Shown here piece by piece: positions 8,711 through 16,923 of a DNA stretch of 39,407 nucleotides. Each line of letters begins with the position of its first letter. The stretch's first letter is position 1. Source of the stretch: Eubacterium sp. (GTDB taxonomy: Bacteria > Bacillota > Clostridia > Oscillospirales > Ruminococcaceae). The DNA lies in assembly GCA_022511265.1 (NCBI GenBank), contig JAFLRX010000024.1, forward strand, positions 1 through 39,407, read 5' to 3'. The notes under the pieces are model-generated. The model was not told the origin of the DNA and made no database searches. It saw only the letters and a list, made by a program, of their open reading frames with translations. The translations under genes and the position numbers were made by a program.

Positions 8711-8742
8711 GACATAGTAAAACTCTGCCGCTTTACTATGTC
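8711..8742. terminator. Hairpin between the CdaR-type gene and ftsE
   Basis: A perfect 11-bp stem (GACATAGTAAA / TTTACTATGTC) with a 10-nt loop lies 30 bp past the stop of the CdaR-type gene and about 125 bp before ftsE. It has no U-tract on either strand, so it could be a weak terminator or a structure in the ftsE leader. Confidence 0.4.
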
Positions 8743-8771
8743 GCCGTATTGTTATATCTCTCCCTATTATA

Positions 8772-9857
8772 TCAGAACTTAACCGGATCGGCAGAAAGAT
8801 ACTTTCTTACCATAAGCGCGATCTTGAAGATTATCGCGTGGTCGAACTGTCTTAAATCCAGTCCGGTAAGCTTTTTTATCTTATCTAATCTGTAAACAAG
8901 CGTGTTTCTGTGTACGAAAAGCTTTCTTGAGGTCTCGGAGACGTTCAGGTTGTTTTCAAAGAAACGCTGAATAGTAAACAGTGTCTCATGATCCAGCGAC
9001 TCTATCGAGCCCTTCTTGAACACCTCTCTGAGGAATGTCTCGCAAAGTGTTGTGGGCAGGTGGTAGATAAGTCTTGCTATGCCGAGGTTGTCATAGCTTA
9101 CTATCGTCTTATCGGTGTCGAACACCTTGCCTACCTCTATAGCTATCTGCGCCTCTTTGAATGAGCGCGCGAGGTCCTTGATGCCGGTAACGGGTGTGCC
9201 TATTCCGACGGTAACGCGGGTGAAGAACTCGCCCGACAGCGTATCGGAAATAGAACGTGCCAGCTTTTCAAGATCCTTGTTATCTATGTTGCTCTTTATC
9301 TCTTTTACCAGAACTATTTCAGTCTCGGTTATGTTGAATACAAAGTCCTTGTTCTTGTCCGGGAACAGGTTCTGTATAACGTCATAAGCGGATACATCAT
9401 TTGAGGTGAGTATGCTTATCAGAAATACCACACGGCTGATCTCCGCGTTGAAGTGAAGCTCGCGCGCCTTGATGGTGATATCGCCCGGCAGCACATTGTC
9501 GAGGATTATGTTCTTGACAAAATTGTTTCTGTCATATTTCTCGTCATAATACTGCTTTATACTGGACAGCGATACCGCAAGCAGCGATGCGTATTTTGCC
9601 GCCTGGTCGTCGGTGCCTTCGATAAACACCGCGTAGTCAGGCTTTACATGTACGCCGAAAGGCTTGTAGGTATATCCGTCACGGATAAACACATCATGTG
9701 AATCGCCCAGCTCTATGGTGAAGAAATCACTGTTTGTGCCTATCCTGGAAAGCTCGCTGCACGCAACTATTGTGGCGTTTTCGTCGATGACGCCGATAAC
9801 GCGTCCGATGGTATCCCTCATCTGATGCACAATGCCCTGAAATAATCTGTTTGACAT
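8772..9857 (-). CDS. CdaR/PucR-type transcriptional regulator
   Basis: Cytoplasmic DNA-binding regulator of 361 residues. The N terminus (about 1-130) resembles the sugar-diacid recognition domain of CdaR, with VIGVIDENATIVACSE and the SRIGT stretch. A degenerate cyclase-like middle domain follows. The C terminus (about 300-355) is a PucR-type helix-turn-helix: FFENNLNVSETSRKLFVHRN, then TLVYRLDKIKKLTGLDLR. The inducer and targets cannot be read from the sequence, and no sugar-acid genes lie next to it. It has its own promoter (9964-9992) in a very AT-rich upstream region. Confidence 0.85.
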   Translation of the reverse strand: MSNRLFQGIVHQMRDTIGRVIGVIDENATIVACSELSRIGTNSDFFTIELGDSHDVFIRDGYTYKPFGVHVKPDYAVFIEGTDDQAAKYASLLAVSLSSIKQYYDEKYDRNNFVKNIILDNVLPGDITIKARELHFNAEISRVVFLISILTSNDVSAYDVIQNLFPDKNKDFVFNITETEIVLVKEIKSNIDNKDLEKLARSISDTLSGEFFTRVTVGIGTPVTGIKDLARSFKEAQIAIEVGKVFDTDKTIVSYDNLGIARLIYHLPTTLCETFLREVFKKGSIESLDHETLFTIQRFFENNLNVSETSRKLFVHRNTLVYRLDKIKKLTGLDLRQFDHAIIFKIALMVRKYLSADPVKF

Positions 9858-9963
9858 TTTCGTACCTCTACTTTGCTTGTCTTATTATTTTTCGGCAGCG
9901 TCACGGAAAACAGACGCCGTCTTTTTCACGAAAAATTAACCGTGAAAATAATATACCAACTAT

Positions 9964-9992
9964 ATTTTACTAGAAAAACAGAAAAAAATCAA
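9964..9992 (-). promoter_or_regulatory. Sigma-A promoter of the CdaR-type gene
   Basis: On the minus strand TTGATT (9992-9987), a 17-bp spacer and TAAAAT (9969-9964) lie about 105 bp before the start codon. The surrounding 9890-10080 stretch is strongly AT-rich with A/T runs and holds no gene. Confidence 0.65.
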
Positions 9993-10101
9993 GAGTTTTT
10001 TAGACAAAATGCAAAAAAATTATGAATTTTTTTTATTTTTCTTCCAAAAAAGGGTCATTTTCTCTCAAATCTCTTTTTTTCATCGTATCTGATTGCTAAA
10101 A

Positions 10102-10119
10102 ATCCGCCCGAAGGCGGAT
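10102..10119 (-). terminator. Rho-independent terminator of the cyclophilin gene
   Basis: On the minus strand the stem ATCCGCC-TTCG-GGCGGAT is followed by TTTTAG. It lies just past the stop codon of the cyclophilin gene. Confidence 0.85.
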
Positions 10120-10126
10120 CATAGTT

Positions 10127-10984
10127 TTATTCGCTTGCGCTGCTTTCAGCGGCACTTTCCGTAGCCTCAAGCTCCTCAACGGTGACATATTTGTCAGCGG
10201 TGGGTTCTTCAAGATGATATTTGTCCGCGGAATAGGTGTCCAGAGTAACGGATATTATCTTCACCTCATCCAGCGGCTTCATGGTTTTGGGGTCGGTCTC
10301 GCGCCAGAGTATTTTATCCAGCACGTCAAAGCCGCTTATCACCTGTCCGAAAACGGTATAGTTGCCCGCCAGCGCCGCAACGCTGCCGCGGTCTCTCAGC
10401 GCGCCGATAAGGTCCTCCGGGATAACCTGTCGGCTGGTCTCGGTATCGGTGTAGCCTCTAAGCTCTTCCATATTTTCATCGGTCATCTCCACCGCGCCGC
10501 AGAAGAAAAATCTGCTGTCGCTGTAGCCGAGGTTGGCGTTTGTCCCGTTGGTGGAATAGCCCATCAGCGCACCCTTAAACGGCCACAGGTCCACCGAGCA
10601 TTCGTTCGGTATAAAGTTGCCGTCCTCGGTGATGCCCTCGGTGCCGTCCTCGCTGGACGAGCCGGTTATTCCGTATATGCCCTCTTGTATCGCAAAGAAA
10701 GGCTTGCCGTCATAAAAGCCCTCTTCAGCGCGCGCCTTAAAGTTAGCAATGGTCTGGGGCGCATACTCGGTATACAGCACGGCGGTCATTGTACCCTCGC
10801 TGGTCTCAAAGACAGCGACGTCCATACCCTCAGCAGGCTTTTCCAGCTGTACAAGCTTCATTTCTTCAAAGTTATAGCTGCCCATCGCATTGGTGCTCTG
10901 TCCGCCGAAAAGCGAGCAGCCGCCCAGCATTACCGCAGCCATTGCGGCAGCAGCCGCAGATATGATAATTTTTTTCAACTTCAT
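10127..10984 (-). CDS. Peptidyl-prolyl cis-trans isomerase, cyclophilin-type lipoprotein
   Basis: Predicted surface lipoprotein of 285 residues that would isomerise X-Pro bonds in exported proteins. The signal peptide ends in a lipobox (LGGC, Cys at about residue 23). The cyclophilin fold follows, with recognisable pieces TEYAPQTIANFKARAEEGFYDGKPFF near the start (about 75-100) and AGNYTVFGQVISGFDVLDKI (about 205-225). The usual catalytic F-H-R block is not well conserved (PFFAIQEG in place of FHR), so activity is uncertain. A strong promoter lies at 11046-11074 and a terminator at 10102-10119, so it is probably transcribed alone. Confidence 0.85.
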   Translation of the reverse strand: MKLKKIIISAAAAAMAAVMLGGCSLFGGQSTNAMGSYNFEEMKLVQLEKPAEGMDVAVFETSEGTMTAVLYTEYAPQTIANFKARAEEGFYDGKPFFAIQEGIYGITGSSSEDGTEGITEDGNFIPNECSVDLWPFKGALMGYSTNGTNANLGYSDSRFFFCGAVEMTDENMEELRGYTDTETSRQVIPEDLIGALRDRGSVAALAGNYTVFGQVISGFDVLDKILWRETDPKTMKPLDEVKIISVTLDTYSADKYHLEEPTADKYVTVEELEATESAAESSASE

Positions 10985-11045
10985 TTCTCCGTAACAATAG
11001 ATTTTTATGCTGTGAAAACAGTGTATGTTAAACAGTATATGTTAA

Positions 11046-11074
11046 ATTATAATTCAATACACCGAAAATGTCAA
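11046..11074 (-). promoter_or_regulatory. Strong sigma-A promoter of the cyclophilin lipoprotein gene
   Basis: On the minus strand TTGACA (11074-11069), a 17-bp spacer and TATAAT (11051-11046) form a full consensus promoter. It sits directly against the hairpin that follows proS. Confidence 0.85.
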
Positions 11075-11103
11075 GTGCGGACAAAGGTAAATTTTGTCCG
11101 CAC
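11075..11103 (-). terminator. Hairpin at the end of proS
   Basis: An 11-bp stem (GTGCGGACAAA / TTTGTCCGCAC) starts within 10 bp of the proS stop. The downstream sequence is the next gene's TTGACA promoter box rather than a long U-run. Confidence 0.6.
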
Positions 11104-11112
11104 CTAACATAA

Positions 11113-12834
11113 TTATCTGTACTTTTCCAGCATCTGATCTATCAGCTTAAGTATCTCATCTACCGCGTCGGCAACGGGTACTTTTACGCTGAAGCTCTTA
11201 TCACGCGCGGTTATCTCAACGCAGCCCTCTTTAAGGTTGCGGGGGCTTATCACCGCCCTCAGCGGTATTCCCAGCAGGTCGGCATCAGAGAACATAACGC
11301 CCGCGCTGACCTTACGGTCGTCGTACATTACCTCAGCGCCTTTGCTTTCAAGTGTTTCGTACAGGGTATCGGCGGCGGTCTTTACTTCTTCGTCATCCGA
11401 GCGTACCGCGCAGATATGCACCTGCCACGGAGCGATAGGCATCGGCCATATCGGACCGTAATCATCGTGGTGCGCCTCGCAGACAGACGCCGCAAGACGG
11501 CCCACGCCTATGCCGTAGCAGCCCATTATCGGGTTGTGAGATTCGCCGTTTGCGTCAAGGAATGTCATGCCCATGGTCTTTGTGTACTTAACGCCGAGCT
11601 GGAAGATGTTGCCCACCTCGATACCGCGGGACACCTTTATGCTATGCTTGCCGCAGTGCGGGCAGATGCCGCCGTCGGTTATCTTGGCAAAGTCGCCGTA
11701 TTCCTTTATATCAACATCGCGTGAAGGCATAAAGCCCCTATAATGATAATCAGGCTCGTTAGCGCCGCAGACAAGGCTTGTCCCGCCCTGCAGCGACTTA
11801 TCGTACAGCACGGTGCATTTATCGGTTATGCCGACAGGCCCGATAAATCCGGCATGCAGTCCGCTGTCCTCGGTGATAACCGCGGGGTGGAACTCGCAGC
11901 CGAGATAGTTTCTTACCTTGGTCTCGTTTACGTCAAGGTCGCCGCGGATGAAAACCACCACATACGCGTCGTCTTCGTTTTTCTGATATACCACCGCCTT
12001 GACGCTCTTTTTCGGGTCTGCACCCAAAAATTCGCAAACGTCCTCGATGGTGTGCTTGTCGGGGGTGTATACCTTTTCAAGTACTGTATTTTCAAGGGTG
12101 GATATGTTGTCATAAATGCACTCTGCCGCCTCCATATTGGCGCTGTAGCCGCACTCTTCACAGATTGCAATGCTGTCCTCGCCCACGGGGGTGAGCAGCA
12201 TAAACTCATGTGATACGCTGCCGCCCATCATACCGGAATCCGACGCAACCGAGATAACCTCCGGCACGCCTGCGCGGCGGAATACGTTCTCGTATGCCTG
12301 GTGGCACTTTGCGTAATATTCTTCCAGATCCTCCTGCGAGGTATGGAACGAATACGCGTCCTTCATGGTGAACTCGCGCACGCGGATGAGACCGCCCCTC
12401 GGACGTGCCTCGTCACGGAACTTGGTTTGTATCTGATATATCATAAACGGATATTTTGTATAGCTCTGACCGTACTCACGCACCAGCTGCACTGCGGCCT
12501 CTTCATGCGTCATACCCAGCACCATCGGTGCGCCGTTGCGGTCGGTAAAGCGCAGCAGCTCGCTGCCGACAGAGGTGTATCTGCCGGACTCATCCCACAG
12601 CGACGCGGGCATAGCAACCGGGAACTGTACCTCCTGCCCGTCTATCTTGTCCATCTCATCGCGGATTATCTGCTCGATCTTTCTTGTTATGCGGCGCAGC
12701 GGCATATATGACGAGAAAATACCGTTTGCCACATATTTGATATAACCGCCCCTCACCATTATTGCGTGGCTGTCTATCTGACAGTCGGAGGGTCTTTCCT
12801 TAAAGCGGTCGCCTACCAGTTTTTCCAGTTTCAT
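11113..12834 (-). CDS. proS: Proline--tRNA ligase, bacterial type with editing insertion
   Basis: Class II synthetase of 573 residues that charges tRNA-Pro. The N-terminal catalytic part includes the motif 2 region TKFRDEARPRGGLIRVREF. A middle insertion (about 225-385, YbaK-like, which in this family removes Ala from tRNA-Pro) follows. Motif 3 has GCYGIGVGRLAAS, and a C-terminal anticodon-binding domain ends the protein. The ATG at 12834 (MKLEKLVGDRF) is preferred over an upstream in-frame start because AAAGGAC lies before it and the terminator of the T-box covers the upstream codons. Expression should be controlled by the T-box at 12872-13090. Confidence 0.97.
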   Translation of the reverse strand: MKLEKLVGDRFKERPSDCQIDSHAIMVRGGYIKYVANGIFSSYMPLRRITRKIEQIIRDEMDKIDGQEVQFPVAMPASLWDESGRYTSVGSELLRFTDRNGAPMVLGMTHEEAAVQLVREYGQSYTKYPFMIYQIQTKFRDEARPRGGLIRVREFTMKDAYSFHTSQEDLEEYYAKCHQAYENVFRRAGVPEVISVASDSGMMGGSVSHEFMLLTPVGEDSIAICEECGYSANMEAAECIYDNISTLENTVLEKVYTPDKHTIEDVCEFLGADPKKSVKAVVYQKNEDDAYVVVFIRGDLDVNETKVRNYLGCEFHPAVITEDSGLHAGFIGPVGITDKCTVLYDKSLQGGTSLVCGANEPDYHYRGFMPSRDVDIKEYGDFAKITDGGICPHCGKHSIKVSRGIEVGNIFQLGVKYTKTMGMTFLDANGESHNPIMGCYGIGVGRLAASVCEAHHDDYGPIWPMPIAPWQVHICAVRSDDEEVKTAADTLYETLESKGAEVMYDDRKVSAGVMFSDADLLGIPLRAVISPRNLKEGCVEITARDKSFSVKVPVADAVDEILKLIDQMLEKYR

Positions 12835-12871
12835 TGTTGTTGTCCTTTCCAATATTTTTGTAAAAAATAAA

Positions 12872-13090
12872 GCCCTGAGCAAATTAGATTTGCTCAGGGC
12901 GAACGATTAACGTCCGCGGTACCACCTGTTTTCGGTAAAACCGCACTCATTCGCTCTGTAACGGGAGCACCCGTTCTGCCTTGTCGGCAGCGGCTCTAAG
13001 ACGGGTTGGGCGAGTACCTTTAAGGGCTTGCACCGTCCGCCCTCTCTCTGAAAAAGCACTAACGCCTACTGTTTCTTTTCACAGCCTTTG
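12872..13090 (-). promoter_or_regulatory. T-box riboswitch controlling proS
   Basis: A tRNA-sensing leader. Read on the minus strand it has the stem I landmarks AGTA, AGAGAG and GGTGCAAGCC, then the T-box core AGGTGGTACCGCGG (about 12928-12915). A strong terminator follows: GCCCTGAGCAAA / TTTGCTCAGGGC (12900-12872) followed by TTTATTTTTT. Uncharged tRNA-Pro would stabilise the antiterminator and allow proS transcription. A CCC/CCG proline codon occurs near 13000-13008 where the specifier is expected, but I did not fold the RNA. Start and end of stem I are approximate. Confidence 0.93.
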
Positions 13091-13123
13091 ATATATTCCG
13101 CAATCAGCGGTAATTATTCCTGA

Positions 13124-13534
13124 TTATTCCTGTTCGGGCTCTTCGACCTCATCGTCAAGTCCGCTGAGGTCGGGCTCGAGGTTTGCGCCGCAGTTGGGGC
13201 AGGTTATGCTACCGCTGCTGATCACGTCATAATCAACAGTTATGGAGTTGTCGCATGCGGGGCAGGTAATCTCATACATATCCTCGCAGTCGTCACAGCA
13301 GCAATCATCCTCGTCGCCGTAGATGTCATCCTCAAGCATACACAGGCTTTCCTCAACGTCGGTCATTACATCTGCGACATCGTTCAGCTCGTCGTCGATA
13401 TCCTCAAGGTCATGCGCTATATCGTCCAGTACATCAATGATCGCGGCAAGCACCTTGCCCTCCTTGGTGGAGTCATCAATGCCGAGGCCCTCTGCAAGTC
13501 CCTTGATGTAAGAAACCTTTTCAGTCACGTTCAT
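13124..13534 (-). CDS. Small acidic zinc-ribbon protein (CD1247-like)
   Basis: A 136-residue protein of unknown function. The first 45 residues (MNVTEKVSYIKGLAEGL and following) resemble the N-terminal domain seen in the Clostridia family named after C. difficile CD1247. A very acidic Asp/Glu-rich helical stretch and a short CCCDDC cluster follow. Two CxxC pairs (CPAC and CPNC, about 105-125) form a likely zinc ribbon. It lies 30 bp after efp and before T-box-proS, all in the same direction. Its stop codon is inside a duplicated GGAATAATCA 10-mer. Confidence 0.8.
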   Translation of the reverse strand: MNVTEKVSYIKGLAEGLGIDDSTKEGKVLAAIIDVLDDIAHDLEDIDDELNDVADVMTDVEESLCMLEDDIYGDEDDCCCDDCEDMYEITCPACDNSITVDYDVISSGSITCPNCGANLEPDLSGLDDEVEEPEQE

Positions 13535-13564
13535 ATTATATCTTCCTTTCTGTCTGAAGGAGCA

Positions 13565-14128
13565 TTACTTGTTTACACGCTCCATGTACTCACCTGTTCT
13601 GGTGTCGATACGGATAACTTCGCCTATGTCGATAAACAGCGGTACGCGTATCTCTGCGCCGGTCTCCAGTGTAGCGGGCTTGGTCGCGTTGGTAGCGGTG
13701 TCGCCCTTAAAGCCGGGGTCGGTCTCGGTTACTTCCAGCTCTACAAAGTTGGGGGGCTCTACGCCGAATACCTTGCCCTTGTAGGAAAGCACCTTGCATA
13801 CCATATTTTCCTTAACGAACTTGAAGTTGTCGTCCAGCTCGCTTGCGTTTATCGGAACCTGCTCGTAGGTCTCGCTGTCCATAAAATAATATAACTCGCC
13901 GTCGTTGTAGGTATACTCCATATCCTTTCTTTCAACGAACGCGGTGGGGAATTTAGCGGAAGGATTGTAGGACTTTTCTACTACCGAACCGGTAAGAACG
14001 TTTCTTACCTTAGTTCTTACGAACGCAGCACCCTTGCCCGGCTTAACGTGCTGGAACTCGATGACCTGCATTACGTTGCCGTCCTCTTCAAATGTCATTC
14101 CGTTTCTGAAATCTCCTGCTGTTACCAT
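13565..14128 (-). CDS. efp: Translation elongation factor P
   Basis: Helps the ribosome make peptide bonds at consecutive prolines. The 187-residue length with three beta-barrel domains is normal. The tip of the domain I loop reads KPGKGAAF, with Lys32 at the position that is modified in some bacteria. The C-terminal signature is seen as [18 protein letters not shown] good promoter lies at 14184-14212 and a GGAGGTAGT ribosome binding site precedes the ATG. It is the first gene of a leftward run with the CD1247-like gene and proS. Confidence 0.97.
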   Translation of the reverse strand: MVTAGDFRNGMTFEEDGNVMQVIEFQHVKPGKGAAFVRTKVRNVLTGSVVEKSYNPSAKFPTAFVERKDMEYTYNDGELYYFMDSETYEQVPINASELDDNFKFVKENMVCKVLSYKGKVFGVEPPNFVELEVTETDPGFKGDTATNATKPATLETGAEIRVPLFIDIGEVIRIDTRTGEYMERVNK

Positions 14129-14183
14129 ATAAAAACTACCTCCGTATTTTCATCCGGGATTACTCGTTGTCCCTATCTTTATT

Positions 14184-14212
14184 ATTTTACATTATTTTTC
14201 TCAGGATTTCAA
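14184..14212 (-). promoter_or_regulatory. Sigma-A promoter of efp
   Basis: On the minus strand TTGAAA (14212-14207), a 17-bp spacer and TAAAAT (14189-14184) precede efp by about 55 bp. It diverges from the promoter of the MetRS-like gene. Confidence 0.75.
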
Positions 14213-14274
14213 CCCCTTTTTGAAAATTTTTTATTTTTTCTGACCGACCTGTACCCCGCCTGCCTTCTCTCCCG

Positions 14275-14303
14275 TTGACATTACTGTTTTTTTGTGGTAA
14301 AAT
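14275..14303 (+). promoter_or_regulatory. Sigma-A promoter of the MetRS-like gene
   Basis: TTGACA, a 17-bp spacer ending TGTGG, and TAAAAT lie about 50 bp before the ATG at 14355. Confidence 0.85.
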
Positions 14304-14354
14304 AAGGGCATATTATTGAACAAAAGTAAAGATAAAAAGAGGAGTGTTATATTT

Positions 14355-16373
14355 ATGGAGAACAACGACTACAAAAATAAAAAGCCCTCAAAGGACAACC
14401 GTCCCGAATTCCCCGCAAAGGCGGTAATAACCGGCGGTATGCCCTACGGCAATAAAGAGCTGCACTTCGGCCATGTCGGCGGTGTGTTCGTGTTCGCGGA
14501 CACCTACGCGCGGTTTTTGCGGGACAGGATAGGAAAGGATAATGTCATTTTCGTTTCCGGCACCGACTGCTACGGCTCGCCGATAGCGGAAAGCTATCGC
14601 GCGAAGGTCGCCGCGGGAGAGTTTGACGGCAGTATAGAGGATTTTGTGCGCAAAAACCACGAAAGCCAGAAAAAGACGCTGGACGACTATAACATCAGCC
14701 TGAACCTGTTCGGGGCGAGCGCGCTGGGCGACGCCGCAAAGCACCACGCCAAGGTCAGCGAGGAGCTGATAAAGCGGCTGTACGACAACGGACAGCTTGA
14801 AAAGATAACCACCTCGCAGTTTTTTGATGAAAAGGCGGGTGTGTTCCTCAACGGCAGACAGGTTGTCGGCAAATGCCCGGTAGACGGCTGTCAGTCGGAC
14901 AAAGCGTACGCGGACGAATGTTCGCTGGGACATCAGTATATGCCCTCTTCCCTTATAGACCCGAAAAGCACGCTGACCGGCGAAACGCCCGTTATGAAAG
15001 ACGTTGTCAACTGGTACTTCCGTCTGACAGACTACACAAAGCTGCTGACCGAATATGTGGAAGAAATAAAGCGTCAGCCGAATGTGCGCCAGCTGGTATC
15101 CAAAACTATCGGCGAGTTTCTCGAGCCGCCGGTGATACACATCAAAAAAGAGCTTATGGAGGACTATGAGCAGATAAAGGACAAGCTTGCGCCCCATACA
15201 ATCGAAAATGAGGAGAAAAAGCCGTCCTTTACCATCTGTTTTGAGACGCTGGACGCGCGCGATAAGGCGTGCGAGGTACTGGCGCAGGGCGGCATACGGT
15301 TCAGAACAGGCAAGACACTGGTGCCGTTCCGCCTGACAGGAAATATCGAATGGGGCGTAAAGGCACCCAACATCGAGGACCTGAAGGACCTCACGGTATG
15401 GGTATGGCCGGAGTCGCTGTGGGCGCCTATCTCCTTCACCGTGGCGTATCTCGAATCACAGGGCAAAAGCATTGAAGAATGGAAGGACTACTGGTGCAGC
15501 AAGAACGCGCGGGTATACCAGTTCATCGGCTCGGACAACATTTATTTCTACGGCGTGGCGCAGACCGCGATGTTCGCGGCACTGCAGAGCGGCGAGATAA
15601 CCTGCGACATCCCCGACGGAGAATTGCAGCAGTCCACGCTGGTGGCAAACCACCACATACTTTTCCTTGATAAGAAAGCAAGCAGCAGCGGCGATATCAA
15701 GCCGCCTATGGCAGCCGACCTGCTGAACTACTACACCGCCGAGCAGCTGCGCATGCACTGGCTGAGCCTCGGCCTCGGCAGGGGCAGCGTAAGCTTTCAG
15801 CCCAAGCCCTATAACCCCGCCGCAAAGCCGGAGGACAACGACCCCGTCGTTAAAGAGGGTTTTCTGCTGTCCAACGTGTACAACCGCGTTATTCGCTCCT
15901 GCTTCTACTGCGCGCAGAAATACTTCGACGGTAAAATGCCTGTGGGCGAGCCGGACGCGGAGGTCATCGCCGACAGCGAAAAGGCAATACTTGAATACGA
16001 GCGATTTATGTATAAGTTCGAGTTTCATCAGGTCACCTATGTGCTGGATTCTTATATCAGAAAGTCCAACAAGATATGGGCGAAGAACATGACCGAGGCG
16101 GACAAGACCGACAATGCCGAGCTGCGCCGTCAGACGTTGATAAACGTGTTCCATTATGTGCGTACCGCGGCGGTGCTGCTGCACCCGCTGGCGCCGGTCG
16201 GCACCGAGATGGTGAGAGAATATCTCGGATTCGGCGAGGATTTTTGGAGCTGGGATAACATCTTCGAGGGTATGGAATATTTCTGTAAGGGCGAGACCGA
16301 GCACCCGCTGAAGTTCCTCGAGCCGAGGGTGGATTTCTTCACCAGACACCCCTCGCAGTTTGCCGAAAAGTAA
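14355..16373 (+). CDS. Methionyl-tRNA synthetase-like class I tRNA ligase (divergent)
   Basis: A 672-residue class I synthetase closest in layout to MetRS. The nucleotide-binding HIGH motif reads HFGH (37-40) within PYGNKELHFGH. A zinc knuckle is visible (C174, C179, C189, with H193 nearby). The usual WPESLWAPISF and FIGSDNIYFYG blocks follow at about 351-361 and 390-400. Two features are odd. The KMSKS loop is KASSS (441-445), missing the second lysine that stabilises the transition state. An extra domain of roughly 70 residues (about 257-325) interrupts the catalytic core. It may be a second MetRS, a paralogue with another job, or a lineage-specific main enzyme. The ATG at 14355 is chosen because AGAGGAG precedes it. 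Confidence 0.85.
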   Translation: MENNDYKNKKPSKDNRPEFPAKAVITGGMPYGNKELHFGHVGGVFVFADTYARFLRDRIGKDNVIFVSGTDCYGSPIAESYRAKVAAGEFDGSIEDFVRKNHESQKKTLDDYNISLNLFGASALGDAAKHHAKVSEELIKRLYDNGQLEKITTSQFFDEKAGVFLNGRQVVGKCPVDGCQSDKAYADECSLGHQYMPSSLIDPKSTLTGETPVMKDVVNWYFRLTDYTKLLTEYVEEIKRQPNVRQLVSKTIGEFLEPPVIHIKKELMEDYEQIKDKLAPHTIENEEKKPSFTICFETLDARDKACEVLAQGGIRFRTGKTLVPFRLTGNIEWGVKAPNIEDLKDLTVWVWPESLWAPISFTVAYLESQGKSIEEWKDYWCSKNARVYQFIGSDNIYFYGVAQTAMFAALQSGEITCDIPDGELQQSTLVANHHILFLDKKASSSGDIKPPMAADLLNYYTAEQLRMHWLSLGLGRGSVSFQPKPYNPAAKPEDNDPVVKEGFLLSNVYNRVIRSCFYCAQKYFDGKMPVGEPDAEVIADSEKAILEYERFMYKFEFHQVTYVLDSYIRKSNKIWAKNMTEADKTDNAELRRQTLINVFHYVRTAAVLLHPLAPVGTEMVREYLGFGEDFWSWDNIFEGMEYFCKGETEHPLKFLEPRVDFFTRHPSQFAEK

Positions 16374-16740
16374 GCGGCGTGCCGCCGCACCCTTTTGCGC
16401 CTTTTTATCACTTTATATATGAGGACAACCTCGAGCGACGGCGTACTGAAAGTTTGTTAAGATATATCAGGTTATTATGATACTCCTGTACCATGCCGAT
16501 AATTTAGTTAAGTTTCTTAATATTGTCGAATAATTTACTATTTTTGTAATAATTTTCACACAATCAACACATTCTCATTTAAACTTTTTCACTTAACTGA
16601 ATTATACTGAATAGTGCGGTCGGTGAAAAGTCGGCTGCGCCGACACTTGTTCGGCTTACAGGAGTCTGAGTCGCGATGGCTTAACGCGGTTTACGCTCCG
16701 ACTACTATCTTCGATTTTTCATATATATTTCCCCAACCGA

Positions 16741-16768
16741 GAAATCCCGACCTAATGGTCGGGATTTC
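16741..16768 (+). terminator. 12-bp hairpin, probable terminator
   Basis: The stem GAAATCCCGACC-TAAT-GGTCGGGATTTC is perfect. A short T-containing tail (TTGGGTT) follows on the plus strand. It could serve either a small RNA or read-through from the MetRS-like gene. Confidence 0.6.
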
Positions 16769-16787
16769 TTGGGTTATATAGAAGTTT

Positions 16788-16821
16788 ACCCCAAAGCGGT
16801 TGTTGTCAGCCGCTTTGGGGT
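16788..16821 (+). terminator. Second hairpin, probable terminator
   Basis: The stem ACCCCAAAGCGG / CCGCTTTGGGGT with a 10-nt loop is followed on the plus strand by TGTGTTTTT. It lies about 100 bp past the CPBP gene stop, so it could also act for that leftward gene. Confidence 0.65.
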
Positions 16822-16923
16822 TGTGTTTTTGCTTAGACGGTAATTTATTAAACCGATGCTTGCAGGCGCATCGCCACGGTAGCGGAATAACCTTTGTTAT
16901 TTCCCGTCGGCTTTACGTTCTGT

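Larger units (their letters stand above)
16374..16923. other. 550-bp intergenic region with two strong hairpins
   Basis: No credible coding frame was found. The left part (16400-16620) is AT-rich. The middle (16620-16700) turns GC-richer with a GTCGGC-TGC-GCCGAC hairpin at 16631-16645. Two long hairpins end it (16741-16768 and 16788-16821). A weak plus-strand promoter-like pair (TTAAAC, 18 bp, TATACT near 16577-16606) would make a transcript of about 160 nt ending at the first hairpin, so a small RNA is possible but unproven. Confidence 0.35.

Noticed and set aside
10214-11107. 297-codon open frame opposite the cyclophilin gene
   Set aside because: It runs through the promoter and signal peptide region of the real gene and shows no domain or start signal.
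15456-16349. 297-codon open frame on the minus strand opposite the MetRS-like gene
   Set aside because: The plus strand carries synthetase motifs across the same interval; the reverse frame has none.
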